Shown piece by piece: positions 42,592-52,014 of a DNA stretch of 64,000 bases. The stretch spans positions 62,001 to 126,000 of the forward strand of contig NZ_CADIJR010000005.1 in NCBI RefSeq assembly GCF_902859645.1, written 5' to 3'. Numbering within the stretch: the stretch's first letter is position 1; the number at the start of each line of letters is the position of its first letter. The stretch is from Achromobacter insuavis. GTDB lineage: Bacteria > Pseudomonadota > Gammaproteobacteria > Burkholderiales > Burkholderiaceae_B. A program made the position numbers and the translations under genes. A model generated the notes under the pieces. It saw only the letters and a list, made by a program, of their open reading frames with translations. It was not told the origin of the DNA and did not search any database.

Positions 42592-43680
42592 TCAGGTCGG
42601 CTGCTGCACGACGATGGACGGGAATTTCCCGGCCATGTCCCGGGGCAATGCCGCGACGCCGGCCGCCAGCTTCCTGGCGATGGCGCGGTACAGCCCCGCG
42701 GCTTCGCTGCCCGGATCCGCCACCACGGTGGGCGTGCCCGCGTCGGTCTGCTCGCGGATCGCCAGCGTCAGCGGCAGGCTGCCGAGCCACGGGGTTTCAT
42801 ATTGCTGGGCCATGCGCTGGCCGCCGCCCTCGCCGAAGATGTGTTCGGCATGGCCGCATTGCGAGCAGATGTGGATGGCCATGTTCTCGACCACGCCGAG
42901 GATCGGCACCTCGACCTTCTGGAACATGCGCAGGCCCTTGCGGGCGTCCAGCAGCGCCACGTCCTGCGGCGTGGTGACGATGACCGCGCCCACCACCGGC
43001 ACCTTCTGCGCCAGGGTCAGGGCGACGTCGCCGGTGCCCGGCGGCATGTCGACGATCAGGTAGTCGAGGTCGCGCCAATTGGTCTGGCGCAGCAGTTGTT
43101 CGAGCGCCTGGGTGACCATCGGGCCGCGCCAGATGGCGGGCGAATCGGCGTCGATCAGGAAACCGATGGAATTGGCCTGCAGGCCGTGGCCGGTGAGCGG
43201 CTCCATGCTCTTGTTGTCGAGGCTCTCGGGACGACCCGAGACGCCCAGCATGGTCGGCACGCTGGGGCCGTAGATGTCGGCGTCCAGCAGGCCGACCTTG
43301 GCGCCCTCGGCGGCCAGGGCCAGCGCCAGGTTCACGGCCGTGGTGCTCTTGCCCACGCCGCCCTTGCCGGAGGCCACTGCAATAATGTTGCGCACATTGG
43401 GCAGCGGCTTCAGGCCCTTCTGCACCGCATGCGCCGCCACCTTCCAGGACACGCTCACCTGGGCCCCGGGCGCGCCAGCGGCGGCCAGCGCCGCCACGGC
43501 GATCTCGCTTACCTGATCGCGGACGGCATCGGCCGGATAGCCCAGTTCCAGCGCCACGGCGACGCGGCCGCCGTCGATCTGGATGTCACGATCTTTTACA
43601 GATACACCCAGATCCAGGCCGGTATTGGGGTCGTGCGCGGCGCGCAGGGCGGCGCGGATGTGTTCTATCGTTATACTCAT
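42592..43680 (-). CDS. apbC: Mrp/ApbC family iron-sulfur cluster carrier ATPase
   Basis: 362 residues. An N-terminal MIP18/DUF59 domain (about 1-95), then a P-loop with the deviant Walker A SGKGGVGKSTTAVNL, YGPSVPTMLG and the cluster-binding CSQCG motif. Carries and transfers Fe-S clusters in the cytoplasm. First gene of an apbC-tamA-tamB set, divergent from a small membrane protein gene. Confidence 0.95.
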   Translation of the reverse strand: MSITIEHIRAALRAAHDPNTGLDLGVSVKDRDIQIDGGRVAVALELGYPADAVRDQVSEIAVAALAAAGAPGAQVSVSWKVAAHAVQKGLKPLPNVRNIIAVASGKGGVGKSTTAVNLALALAAEGAKVGLLDADIYGPSVPTMLGVSGRPESLDNKSMEPLTGHGLQANSIGFLIDADSPAIWRGPMVTQALEQLLRQTNWRDLDYLIVDMPPGTGDVALTLAQKVPVVGAVIVTTPQDVALLDARKGLRMFQKVEVPILGVVENMAIHICSQCGHAEHIFGEGGGQRMAQQYETPWLGSLPLTLAIREQTDAGTPTVVADPGSEAAGLYRAIARKLAAGVAALPRDMAGKFPSIVVQQPT

Positions 43681-43781
43681 GTCACTATGGTTCCGTAGGC
43701 AGCGCGGCTTCTGCGGGCCGCCATCCCCTAAAGGATAGCGGATACACGGGAACCTTTCGCTGCGTTTTGCATCCGACCTTC

Positions 43782-44057
43782 ATGACCAATACTCTTATCC
43801 GCTTCTTCCGAGCCGTCTTATTCGCCGCCCTGGCCTTGATCGGCATGGCGATGGCGCTGGTCTTCATGCTGTCCACGGCGATCGCCGTGGCGATCCTGTA
43901 CGTGGTCGCCAAGGTGCGCGGCAAGCCTTTCGGCGTGCGCGCCTACTGGAGCCAGCGCCAGGGCGCCCGTCCGGGTCCGTTCCAGTCCGCCACCGCCCCG
44001 TTCGCCACGCAGCCGCGCGGCGACGTGATCGACGTCGAGGCCCGCGAGATCCGCTGA
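43782..44057 (+). CDS. small hypothetical membrane protein
   Basis: 91 residues with two closely spaced hydrophobic helices (about 8-40) and a polar, Pro/Gln-rich C-terminal half ending DVIDVEAREIR. No family recognised; proteins of this look are common next to apbC or metG in Alcaligenaceae. The ATG at 43782 is preferred to an in-frame TTG at 43767. Confidence 0.65.
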   Translation: MTNTLIRFFRAVLFAALALIGMAMALVFMLSTAIAVAILYVVAKVRGKPFGVRAYWSQRQGARPGPFQSATAPFATQPRGDVIDVEAREIR

Positions 44058-44266
44058 GCGCGGCATCGCCGGCGCCCGCCGCGCCTCGCGGCGGCCGCGC
44101 CGCACCTGCTCGGCCGGTTCACCGGCACGCTGTCCCCCAACCCGCCTGGCGCCGCGCGCGCGACCGGCGGGTTGCGTCGTTTCAGGGGGCCGCGTCCGCC
44201 CCCTGCGCGCCATTGCCCTAAAATGGCCGGCCAACCCCTTTTTCCCCTCAACCTCTATCGACAACC

Positions 44267-46333
44267 ATGTCTCGCACCCTTTTTGTCACCACTGCGCTGC
44301 CCTACGCCAACGGATCTTTCCACATCGGCCACATCATGGAGTACATCCAGGCCGATATCTGGGTTCGTTCGATGCGAATGGCGGGCCACACGGTGCACTT
44401 CGTGGGTGCGGACGACGCGCACGGCGCGCCGATCATGCTGAAGGCCGAGAAGGAAGGCATCACGCCGCAGGCCCTGGTGGCGCGCTACGCCGCCGAGCGC
44501 CCGCAATACCTGAACGGCTTCCACATCCGCTTCGACCACTGGCACACCACCGACTCGCCCGAGAACGTGGCGCTGTCGCATGACATCTATCGCGCGCTCA
44601 AGGCCCAGGGCCTGATCGAGACCCGCTCCATCGAGCAGTTTTACGATCCGGTCAAGGGCATGTTCCTGGCCGACCGCTACATCAAGGGCGAATGCCCCAA
44701 GTGCCACGCCAAGGACCAGTACGGCGATTCCTGCGAGGTCTGCGGCGCGGTCTACGCGCCCACCGAGCTGATCAATCCGTATTCGGCCCTGACCGGCGCC
44801 ACGCCGGTGCTGAAGTCGTCGGACCACTTCTTCTTCAAGCTGTCCGACCCGCGCTGCGTCGAATTCCTGCAGCAATGGACCACCGGCAGCAACGCCAACG
44901 GCGGCAAGCACCTGCAGCCCGAAATGCTGGCCAAGACCCGCGAATGGCTGGGCGCCGAGGACGGCGAGGCCAAGCTCGGCGACTGGGACATCTCGCGCGA
45001 TGCGCCCTATTTCGGCATCGAGATCCCGGACGCGCCGGGCAAGTACTTCTACGTCTGGCTGGACGCGCCGGTGGGCTACCTGGCCTCGCTCAAGTCGTAC
45101 TGCGCCGTCAAAGGGCTGGACTTCGACGCCCTGCTCGACCCGGCCGGCAGCACCGAGCAGGTCCACTTCATCGGCAAGGACATCGTCTATTTCCACGCGC
45201 TGTTCTGGCCCGCGATGCTGAAGTTCGCCGGCCGCAAGACGCCGGACGCGGTCAACGTGCACGGCTTCATCACCGTCAGCGGCGAAAAGATGTCCAAAAG
45301 CCGCGGCACCGGCATCTCGCCGCTGCGCTACCTGGAACTCGGCATGAACGCCGAATGGATGCGCTACTACATTGCCGCCAAGCTGAACGCCCGGGTCGAA
45401 GACATGGACTTCAACCCCGAGGACTTCATCGCCCGCGTCAACAGCGACCTGGTCGGCAAGTACGTCAACATCGCCAGCCGCGCCGCCAGTTTCATCACCA
45501 AGCATTTCGACGGCGCCCTGGCCTATTCGGGCGACACCGCCGCGCTGGCGGCCGAATACGCCGCGCAGGCCGAGTCGATCCGCGCCGCCTTCGAGGCGCG
45601 CGAGTACAACCGCGCCATCCGCGAGATCATGGCCTACGCCGACCGCATCAACCAGGCGTTCGACACGGCCCAGCCGTGGGTGCTGGCCAAGGGCATCGCC
45701 ACCGCCGACGACGCGCAGAAGGCCGCGCTGCAGGACATCTGCTCGCGTTCGCTGGCCGGCTTCAAGGCCCTGTCGGTGATGCTGGCGCCGGTGCTGCCGG
45801 CCCTGGCCGAGCGCGTCGCGCGCGAACTGTTCGCCGCCGACGCCGACTTCACCTGGGCCGACGCCGCGGTGCTGCCGCAGCGCGTGGCGCCGTTCAAGCA
45901 CCTGATGCAGCGCGTCGAGCCGCAGATGCTGGAAGACCTGTTCGAGCCGCCCGCCGCCCCCGCCGTGATCCCCGGCGGCGAGCCGCTGGCCGAGACCATC
46001 TCGATCGACGACTTCGCCCGCGTCGACCTGCGCATCGCGCAGATCGTCAACTGCGAGCACGTCGAAGGCTCGACCAAGCTGCTGCGCCTGACGCTGGACG
46101 TGGGCGAGGGACGCCACCGCAACGTCTTCTCGGGCATCAAGTCGGCCTACCAGCCCGAGGACCTGATCGGCAAGCTGACCGTCATGGTCGCCAACCTGGC
46201 GCCGCGCAAGATGAAGTTCGGCGTCTCCGAAGGCATGGTGCTGGCCGCCAGCCACGCCGACGAGGCGGTCGACGCCGGCATCTACGTGCTGGAGCCGTTC
46301 CCCGGCGCCAAGCCCGGCATGCGCGTGCGCTGA
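44267..46333 (+). CDS. metG: methionyl-tRNA synthetase
   Basis: 688 residues, class I. HIGH motif in [12 protein letters not shown], a zinc knuckle in [19 protein letters not shown], and KMSKS in [11 protein letters not shown]. The C-terminal EMAPII-like tRNA-binding domain (about 575-688) begins [22 protein letters not shown]. Candidate -10 TAAAAT at 44219-44224. A bidirectional terminator follows. Confidence 0.97.
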   Translation: MSRTLFVTTALPYANGSFHIGHIMEYIQADIWVRSMRMAGHTVHFVGADDAHGAPIMLKAEKEGITPQALVARYAAERPQYLNGFHIRFDHWHTTDSPENVALSHDIYRALKAQGLIETRSIEQFYDPVKGMFLADRYIKGECPKCHAKDQYGDSCEVCGAVYAPTELINPYSALTGATPVLKSSDHFFFKLSDPRCVEFLQQWTTGSNANGGKHLQPEMLAKTREWLGAEDGEAKLGDWDISRDAPYFGIEIPDAPGKYFYVWLDAPVGYLASLKSYCAVKGLDFDALLDPAGSTEQVHFIGKDIVYFHALFWPAMLKFAGRKTPDAVNVHGFITVSGEKMSKSRGTGISPLRYLELGMNAEWMRYYIAAKLNARVEDMDFNPEDFIARVNSDLVGKYVNIASRAASFITKHFDGALAYSGDTAALAAEYAAQAESIRAAFEAREYNRAIREIMAYADRINQAFDTAQPWVLAKGIATADDAQKAALQDICSRSLAGFKALSVMLAPVLPALAERVARELFAADADFTWADAAVLPQRVAPFKHLMQRVEPQMLEDLFEPPAAPAVIPGGEPLAETISIDDFARVDLRIAQIVNCEHVEGSTKLLRLTLDVGEGRHRNVFSGIKSAYQPEDLIGKLTVMVANLAPRKMKFGVSEGMVLAASHADEAVDAGIYVLEPFPGAKPGMRVR

Positions 46334-46352
46334 TCCTCACAATCGCGCCATG

Positions 46353-46381
46353 AAAAAGCCCGCCGATCGGCGGGCTTTTTC
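46353..46381. terminator. bidirectional terminator between metG and trhO
   Basis: An 18-bp perfect palindrome (46358-46375, GCCCGCCG... core) flanked by A5 and T6, so it works for both the plus-strand metG and the minus-strand trhO. Confidence 0.85.
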
Positions 46382-46437
46382 ATTGAGGCAGACCTTGACG
46401 GCGGTATCGCGCCGGGCGCGCCTGCCGGGGCCCGCGA

Positions 46438-47175
46438 TCAGTCCTGGCTCGGCGCCAGCGCCGGATCGAGCGAGATGCGTTCGTCGAACACGAAGCACTT
46501 GCCGTCGAACCCCGGCCCGCCGGTTTCCTCGAAGTACTTGAGGATGCCGCCGTCGAGCTGATAGACGTTGTCGATGCCGGCCTCGTTCATGTAGATCGCG
46601 GCCTTCTCGCAGCGGATGCCGCCGGTGCAGAAACTGACCACGGTCTTGCCTTCCAGCTCGGCGCGGTGCGCCTGCACCGCCGCCGGGAACTGCGTGAAGC
46701 GGTCGATGCGCCAGTCGATGGCGTCGCGGAACGTGCCTTCGTCGACTTCGAAGGCGTTGCGCGTGTCAAGCATGACCACCGGACGGCCATTGTCGTCGGC
46801 GCCCTGCGCCAGCCAGCGCGCCAGCGTCTTCGCGTCCACACCCGGCGCGCGGCCGGCCTCGGGCCGGATCGTCGGGTGGTCCATGCGGATGATCTCGCGC
46901 TTGATCTTCACCAGCAGCTTGCGGAACGGCACCTGCGCGCTGTGGCTGAACTTCACTTCCAGGTCGGCGAAGCGGGCGTCGCCACGCAGATCCCGCAGGA
47001 AGGCGTCGATACCGTCTGCCGTGCCCGCCAGGAACAGGTTGATGCCTTCCTCGGCCAGCAGGATGGTGCCCTTCAGGCCGGCCGCCCCGGCCTCGGCCAG
47101 CAGCTGGGCGCGCAGCTCGGGCAGCGCCTCCAGCGAGACGAATTTGTAGGCAGCGATATTGACGACGGAAGACAT
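46438..47175 (-). CDS. trhO: tRNA uridine(34) hydroxylase (TrhO, rhodanese-like)
   Basis: 245 residues. An N-terminal acylphosphatase-like ferredoxin domain (about 1-95, with [18 protein letters not shown]) and a rhodanese domain (about 110-245) with Cys183 in [13 protein letters not shown]. TrhO/YceA enzymes oxygen-dependently form 5-hydroxyuridine at the tRNA wobble position. It is convergent with metG. Confidence 0.93.
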   Translation of the reverse strand: MSSVVNIAAYKFVSLEALPELRAQLLAEAGAAGLKGTILLAEEGINLFLAGTADGIDAFLRDLRGDARFADLEVKFSHSAQVPFRKLLVKIKREIIRMDHPTIRPEAGRAPGVDAKTLARWLAQGADDNGRPVVMLDTRNAFEVDEGTFRDAIDWRIDRFTQFPAAVQAHRAELEGKTVVSFCTGGIRCEKAAIYMNEAGIDNVYQLDGGILKYFEETGGPGFDGKCFVFDERISLDPALAPSQD

Positions 47176-47271
47176 GGCAAAGCGGGGATGGAACGGCGAA
47201 GCCCGTAATAGTAATCGCTGGGCCGCGCCGCCCGCTTGCCGCAGGTCAAGCGCGGCCGTGGACGCGACGGC

Positions 47272-48066
47272 TCAGCGCCGCACGATTTCCTGTTCCACCA
47301 CCGTATCCAGCACCCAGCGCAGCCCCGAGGCGTCGGCGGGCGGATTGGGATCCCGGACCTCGACCACCCGCAGGCGGTAGCGGATGCCCGGCTGGAAATT
47401 GAAGCCGGTGATCTCGCCATACCAGAGCTGCCACGGCTGCGCCGCGCTGTCGCGCACCTGGTAGCACATGGCGCGGCCGGCGCCGGCATTGCACGGCACG
47501 CGTTCGGCATTGACGTAGACCAGCTTGGTCGGCCCCACCTGCCCGCCCGCGACGGGGTCGGTGCGGCGGCCGAAATCGAGCGTATCGCCGTTGCTCAGCG
47601 CCCAGGTCATGCGCTGCGGATTGTTGGTGTTGTCGAACGAGGTGGCCGTGATGCGCGTCAGCCCGGCCAGGAATTCCTGTTCGAGCTGCATGCTCACGGG
47701 CGCGCAGGCCATCATCGTCGCCACCGGGTTGGACTGGATGATCAGCTGGCCGTTGGCCACCGTGTAGGGCGCGCTGTAGGTGTTGCAGCCGGCGAAGCCC
47801 GTGGCGCGCGTGGCGCCCTGGTCATGGATGAAGCCGATGGTGAGCGGGCGCGACCCCGAGGACGGGTGCGGGATCGAGCGCAGCGCGCCGCCCGGACGGG
47901 TCCAGCGCGCCAGGTCCCAGCTGGTCTGCGCCAGCACGTCCGACGCCGCGGCCGGCTGGAAGCGGGGATCGCGCCCGTCCGCGGTGCGCGGCGGGGATGC
48001 GCAGGCCGCCAACGTCAACGCCAGGGCGCACGGCGCGATCCAGCGCCAGGAAGTGGACAAGGCCAT
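47272..48066 (-). CDS. META and DUF4377 domain lipoprotein
   Basis: 264 residues. A lipoprotein signal with lipobox LTLAAC near residue 21. A META (HslJ-like) domain at about 45-160 (LAQTSWDLARWTRPGG, GFAGCNTYSAPY, MMACAP) and a DUF4377-like domain at about 175-264. A putative outer-membrane or periplasmic lipoprotein; the related HslJ affects novobiocin tolerance. It lies 90 bp downstream of a second META lipoprotein gene, likely in one operon. Confidence 0.83.
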   Translation of the reverse strand: MALSTSWRWIAPCALALTLAACASPPRTADGRDPRFQPAAASDVLAQTSWDLARWTRPGGALRSIPHPSSGSRPLTIGFIHDQGATRATGFAGCNTYSAPYTVANGQLIIQSNPVATMMACAPVSMQLEQEFLAGLTRITATSFDNTNNPQRMTWALSNGDTLDFGRRTDPVAGGQVGPTKLVYVNAERVPCNAGAGRAMCYQVRDSAAQPWQLWYGEITGFNFQPGIRYRLRVVEVRDPNPPADASGLRWVLDTVVEQEIVRR

Positions 48067-48156
48067 GGAACTCTCCCGCAAGAAACAAAGACGGCCCGCC
48101 GCCGGCACGCTTGCCGGGGGGCTCGGGCAGCGCCCATTGTAAGCGCGGCGCGACGC

Positions 48157-48687
48157 TCAGGGCGTGGGCGGATCCTGGCGGCGCTCGAACTCCAGCACGT
48201 CGCCGCCGCGCAGGTTGAAGGTCAGGTGGCGCGGCGCGCCACCGCTGTCCAGCGTGAACGTGTCGATCGCGGTCAGGCCGCGCAGATAGTCGTCTTCCAG
48301 CTCGGCGCGCGGGGCCGGCACGCAGGCCATGCGGGTGGAGGCGGGCGCGTCGATGGACAGCTTGCCGGCCTGCAATTTGTACGTGCCCTTGTATTCATTG
48401 CAGCCGGAAAAGCCCTCGGCGCGGTACAGCTTGCCCTGCGCCAGGAAGGTCAGGCGGATCGGCTCGCCGTTGTCGCCATGCGGAATGTCGCGCAAGGCGC
48501 CGCCAGCGCGTGTCCAGCGCACCAGTTCCCAGCTGGTCTGGGCCAGCGAGTCGGCGCTGCTGGCGGCGTTGGCGGCCGCGGCGCCCTGGGCGCGCGCGCC
48601 CCCGGTCGACCCGGCGCAGCCGGCCAGCGCCACGGCCAGCACCCCGATGCCAAGCAGGCGGCAACGCGAAGACAGGGAAGTAAACAT
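48157..48687 (-). CDS. META domain (HslJ-like) lipoprotein
   Basis: 176 residues. Signal peptide with lipobox VALAGC near residue 19, then a single META domain (LAQTSWELVRWTRAGG, GFSGCNEYKGTY, RMACVP). It is a paralogue of the N-terminal part of the next gene. The ATG at 48687 has AGGAG upstream; the longer open frame is not used because it would hide the signal peptide. Confidence 0.83.
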   Translation of the reverse strand: MFTSLSSRCRLLGIGVLAVALAGCAGSTGGARAQGAAAANAASSADSLAQTSWELVRWTRAGGALRDIPHGDNGEPIRLTFLAQGKLYRAEGFSGCNEYKGTYKLQAGKLSIDAPASTRMACVPAPRAELEDDYLRGLTAIDTFTLDSGGAPRHLTFNLRGGDVLEFERRQDPPTP

Positions 48688-48941
48688 GGACAGCACTCCT
48701 GAAAAGACACACCCCCGACTGTAACCGCCATGGGACCCGCACGTCCCGTGCCTCCCCCCGACAGCCGAATCCGAAAGCTGCACGCCGCCCCGTATGCGTT
48801 ACGCCGGGCGCAGGGGGGCCTGCATCGAATGCCGCATGGCGGCGCGCCCGCGCCACGCGCAGAATCGACTGACCCCTTCCGCCCCGCCGGCGCAGACCGG
48901 CCGTGGAACCGGGCAGATCCATCCTTTCCGGAGACACGGCG

Positions 48942-50114
48942 ATGGGCATGCTGAGAACTTTGCTGGCGCTGTCCGTCGTGCTGGATCACCTGGGCGGCGG
49001 CACGACCGACTGGCTGGTGGGCGGACGCCTGGCGGTGCAGCTTTTCTACGTGATCTCGGGTTTCCTGATCTCCTATGTGCTGACGGCCACCGACCACTAC
49101 CGCGGCGCGCCCGGCAGGTTCTACGCCAACCGCGCGCTGCGCCTGTACCCGGTCTACCTGGCCGTGGCCGCGCTGACGCTGCTGGCCTACATCGGCGGCG
49201 GCGCCGCGTTCTGGCGCGTCTACGACGGCCTGCCGCTGGCCGCCACGCTGTTCCTGGCGCTGTCGAACCTGCTGATCCTGGGGCAGGACTGGCTGATGTT
49301 CTTCGGCATCGACCAGGGCGCGCTGGCCTTCACTGGCAGCTTCGCGCGCAGCGACGTGCCGCTGTACCAGGGCCTGCTGGTGCCGCAGGCCTGGACGCTG
49401 GGCGTCGAAATGAGTTTCTACCTGATCGCCCCCTTCGTGCTGCATTCGCCGCGGCGCCTGCTGGTCCTGCTGGCGGCATCGCTGGCGCTGCGCGCGGCGC
49501 TGATCGCCAGCGGCATCGGCCTGAGCGATCCCTGGACCTACCGCTTCTTCCCCACCGAACTGGCGCTGTTCCTGGCGGGATCCCTGTCGCACCAGGTGCT
49601 GCTGCCGCGTTGGCAGGCATGGAGCCGGCGCGCCGCCTGGCTGCCCGAACTGGGCACCGGCCTGCTGGCGCTGTACGTGCTGGTCCATTTTTCCATCGGC
49701 CTGCCGCACACGCTGCGCGACGGCCTGGCGGTGCTGCTGTTCGCGGCGCTGCTGCCGCTGGCCTTCCTGTTCCAGTCGCGCCACCGGCTGGACAAGATCA
49801 TCGGCGAGCTGAGCTACCCGATCTACATCTGCCACGCGCTGGTCATCCTGTTCTTCGGCTGGCTGCTCGACGGCACCCAGCTGCGCCAGCCGGCCATGTT
49901 CACGGCCCTGGTGGTGGCGGGCTGTATCGGCTTTGCCGCGTTGCTCAACAGCCTGATCGCCGATCCGGTGGAACGCCTGCGCCGGCGCCTGCGCGCGGCC
50001 CCGCCGCCGGCGGACACGGGCACGGCGGCCGCGCCCGATGCGTCGCGCAGGAAGGCGCCGCGGCAACGAGCCGCCGCATCCGCCGCCGTGGGGACTATTC
50101 GCCGCGCGCCTTGA
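48942..50114 (+). CDS. acyltransferase 3 family membrane protein (OafA-like)
   Basis: 390 residues with about ten membrane helices. Acyltransferase 3 features: LSVVLDHLGGG near the start (catalytic His), VQLFYVISGFLISYVL, RFYANRALRLYPVY, QAWTLGVEMSFYLIAPF and ELSYPIYICHALVI. Transfers acetyl or other acyl groups to envelope polysaccharide or similar. GGAG lies 8 nt before the ATG. The last 20 bp overlap, tail to tail, with the end of the XRE gene. Confidence 0.87.
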   Translation: MGMLRTLLALSVVLDHLGGGTTDWLVGGRLAVQLFYVISGFLISYVLTATDHYRGAPGRFYANRALRLYPVYLAVAALTLLAYIGGGAAFWRVYDGLPLAATLFLALSNLLILGQDWLMFFGIDQGALAFTGSFARSDVPLYQGLLVPQAWTLGVEMSFYLIAPFVLHSPRRLLVLLAASLALRAALIASGIGLSDPWTYRFFPTELALFLAGSLSHQVLLPRWQAWSRRAAWLPELGTGLLALYVLVHFSIGLPHTLRDGLAVLLFAALLPLAFLFQSRHRLDKIIGELSYPIYICHALVILFFGWLLDGTQLRQPAMFTALVVAGCIGFAALLNSLIADPVERLRRRLRAAPPPADTGTAAAPDASRRKAPRQRAAASAAVGTIRRAP

Positions 50115-50490
50115 TGTAGGCCGCCAGCACCTGTTCGATCTGGCGCTTTTCCTGTTGGCTCAGGCGCGCATAGGTGGCGTACGACACCGTTTCGAACGGC
50201 CAGGGCGGCTGCTCGGGACGGTCGCTCGCGTTCGTGGCAGGCTCGGCATAAGCGGGGTTGAGCATCGGCCCTTCGCCGGTGCTGAGCCACATGGGATTGA
50301 CCCGCAGTGCCCGGGTCAGCTTGATGAGCGCGTCGCTGGAAGGCTGCAGACGTTGGCCGCTCTCATAGTTGCCGATAGCGCTTTGCGACAGGTTGCTCGC
50401 GACTGCCAAGTCTTTCTGTGTCCATCCCTGAAGCATTCTTGCATTGCGCAGACGATGGCTAAACGTGTCCAATCGATCAACCTGAGACAT
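50095..50490 (-). CDS. XRE family transcriptional regulator
   Basis: 131 residues. A helix-turn-helix of the Cro/cI type occupies about 10-65 (RLRNARMLQGWTQKDLAVASNLSQSAIGNYESGQ), followed by NPMWLSTGEGP, as in phage-type repressors, and a short C-terminal tail without a LexA-like peptidase. The ATG at 50490 lies 7 nt after a good -10, so the mRNA is probably leaderless, a habit of cI-like repressors. It likely represses itself; other targets are not evident. Confidence 0.85.
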   Translation of the reverse strand: MSQVDRLDTFSHRLRNARMLQGWTQKDLAVASNLSQSAIGNYESGQRLQPSSDALIKLTRALRVNPMWLSTGEGPMLNPAYAEPATNASDRPEQPPWPFETVSYATYARLSQQEKRQIEQVLAAYIKARGE

Positions 50491-50497
50491 TAATATG

Positions 50498-50526
50498 AAT
50501 TTATTTATTTGATTAAAACATCTCAA
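50498..50526 (-). promoter_or_regulatory. promoter of the XRE gene (leaderless mRNA)
   Basis: On the minus strand TTGAGA (50521-50526) and TAAATT (50498-50503) are 17 bp apart within AT-rich DNA. The ATG starts 8 nt past the -10, at or next to the expected transcription start; there is no SD. Confidence 0.6.
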
Positions 50527-50543
50527 TACTGCCGCCAAATAAA

Positions 50544-50574
50544 CGGATTACACCCCAATTCCGGGGCTAATCCG
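50544..50574. promoter_or_regulatory. inverted repeat upstream of the XRE promoter
   Basis: CGGATTA (50544-50550) pairs with TAATCCG (50568-50574), with inner CCCC/GGGG. It lies 18 bp upstream of the -35 box. It could be an operator of this or another regulator, or a hairpin; no proper T-tail follows. Confidence 0.45.
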
Positions 50575-51134
50575 TAAATCGCGGGCCCGCTCCGGCCCGT
50601 GTCGGCACGCCGTCCCCGGCCAGCGCCGGGAGCCGCGGGGAATCGAAAAAACCCCTTGCTATCATCGGCTTGCGTCCATGCGCCTGGGCCGGCCCCGCCT
50701 CCCTCCTCCAAGGTCCGCAAGCGCCAGGCCGGGCATTAAGGCCGGCCCGAGTTTATGGGCATTCAGCGATTAAAAATAGAAAATAATGTATCGGTAATAC
50801 TTAATATTTTATTGTCGCAACTGCATAAACAAACAGTGTTTCAAGCGCTTCGGACGGATATGCGGCGAAGCCCGTGTTACCAGCAGAAACTACAGAAACG
50901 TATCTTCACAAAAAAACACGCCCGTGTTTAAATGAAACACGGGCGTGACTTCCATGCGGAATCGGATCATCGGCGGCCAGAGCGCAACGCGCTTGCGCCA
51001 GGCGCCGTCCCAGACCCCGACCGTAGCCTCAGCGGGCCGTGGCCCCGGCACGGATCAACAGTTCAGACCTTCGCCCGCCACCAGACAACATCGCCAGATG
51101 CCGCCACATCATGGCGCAGCAGAGGGAGAGGGGC
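50575..51134. other. gene-poor, partly AT-rich region
   Basis: 560 bp without a supported gene. 50755-50850 is markedly AT-rich compared with the flanks and may hold promoters in either direction. 50910-50947 is an orphan minus-strand terminator. 50950-51134 is GC-rich and looks like the leader of the regulator gene at 51167. Confidence 0.5.
50910..50947 (-). terminator. orphan intrinsic terminator, minus strand
   Basis: A perfect 13-bp stem (50917-50929 with 50935-50947) with an AAATG loop and seven T on the minus strand. No minus-strand gene lies to its right for over 1 kb; only the plus-strand regulator gene is there. It implies a short antisense or small RNA, or a barrier to antisense transcription. 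Confidence 0.75.
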
Positions 51135-51170
51135 ATGACACGCAACGCAGGCGCAGGCGGGCATCCATGA
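51135..51170 (+). CDS. putative 11-codon leader peptide
   Basis: ATG at 51135 preceded by the purine-rich AGAGGGAGAGGGG, encoding MTRNAGAGGHP. Its TGA overlaps the ATG of the next gene as ATGA. The downstream gene has no convincing SD of its own, so translation of the leader may be needed for its expression. Confidence 0.45.
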   Translation: MTRNAGAGGHP

Positions 51171-51982
51171 ACAATACGCTGGATGTCATCTTTCTCGGCC
51201 TGGAGGACGCCAGGCACGCCCGGCTGGTCGAAGCCCTGTCCCACCTCGGATTCAGCGTGCGCCGCTGCCATGACCTGGCCGACGTCTACGACCGCTATTC
51301 CCGCCGCCCCAGCCCGTTGGTCATCCTGGAAGCGCCGCTGCCCGACATCCACAATGCCGCGGTGCGGCTGCGCGCCATCGATCGCGGCCTGGGCATCGTC
51401 GCCATCGCGCCTTTCGGCAATGAAGAGAACCGCATCCGCACCCTGCTCTGTGGCGCCGATGCCTGCCTGCCGCCCGATGTCACCGGGCTGGAGCTGGCGG
51501 CCGTGCTGCAGGCGCTGGTGCGGCGCGCGGTGGGCCTGGACATGTCCGACCAGATGGCCGACGGCGCGGCCGACGAGCCGCAGCAGGAAGCCTGGCGGCT
51601 GGTCAACAAGGGCTGGACGCTGATCAGCCCGAGGGGCTACAGCCTCGGCCTGACCACGGGAGAGCGCGATTTCCTGACCCGGCTGGTGAACGCGCCGGAC
51701 CGCAAGGTCAGCCGCGATGCGTTCTACCCGGACGGCGCCGAGGACGCCGACGGCGCCATCACGCGGCGCCGCTTCGTCGACGTGATGATCAGCCGGCTGC
51801 GGCGCAAGGCAGCCGCCCATCACATGACGCTGCCGATCCGCGCCGTGCATGGCTGGGGCTATATGTTCGCGGCGGACATCACGCTGGAACTGGAACCGCG
51901 GGAGGGGGGAGAGGAAGGTCGTCCGGAAGGACAGGGAGACTGGCGCCGCTATACGCTGGATGCGAACGCGCCCTCTTACTGA
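51167..51982 (+). CDS. atypical OmpR/PhoB-type regulator with degenerate receiver
   Basis: 271 residues. About 1-115 folds like a receiver, but the phosphoacceptor Asp position reads Glu (LVILEAPLPD), the conserved Lys is replaced (ACLPPDV), and the Thr/Ser switch is Ala (VAIAP). About 135-250 is a winged helix of the Trans_reg_C type (TTGERDFLTRLVNAP, VMISRLRRKAAAH, RAVHGWGYMF). No sensor kinase gene is nearby. It probably acts without phosphorylation. The ATG at 51167 overlaps a leader ORF. Confidence 0.8.
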   Translation: MNNTLDVIFLGLEDARHARLVEALSHLGFSVRRCHDLADVYDRYSRRPSPLVILEAPLPDIHNAAVRLRAIDRGLGIVAIAPFGNEENRIRTLLCGADACLPPDVTGLELAAVLQALVRRAVGLDMSDQMADGAADEPQQEAWRLVNKGWTLISPRGYSLGLTTGERDFLTRLVNAPDRKVSRDAFYPDGAEDADGAITRRRFVDVMISRLRRKAAAHHMTLPIRAVHGWGYMFAADITLELEPREGGEEGRPEGQGDWRRYTLDANAPSY

Positions 51983-52014
51983 TACGCTACGGGCCAGGAG
52001 GCTGGCGCCAGGCG

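Noticed and set aside
50945-51166. N-terminal extension of the atypical regulator by 74 codons
   Set aside because: The extension is low-complexity, lacks an SD and starts within the orphan terminator stem. The receiver-like fold begins at the ATG at 51167.
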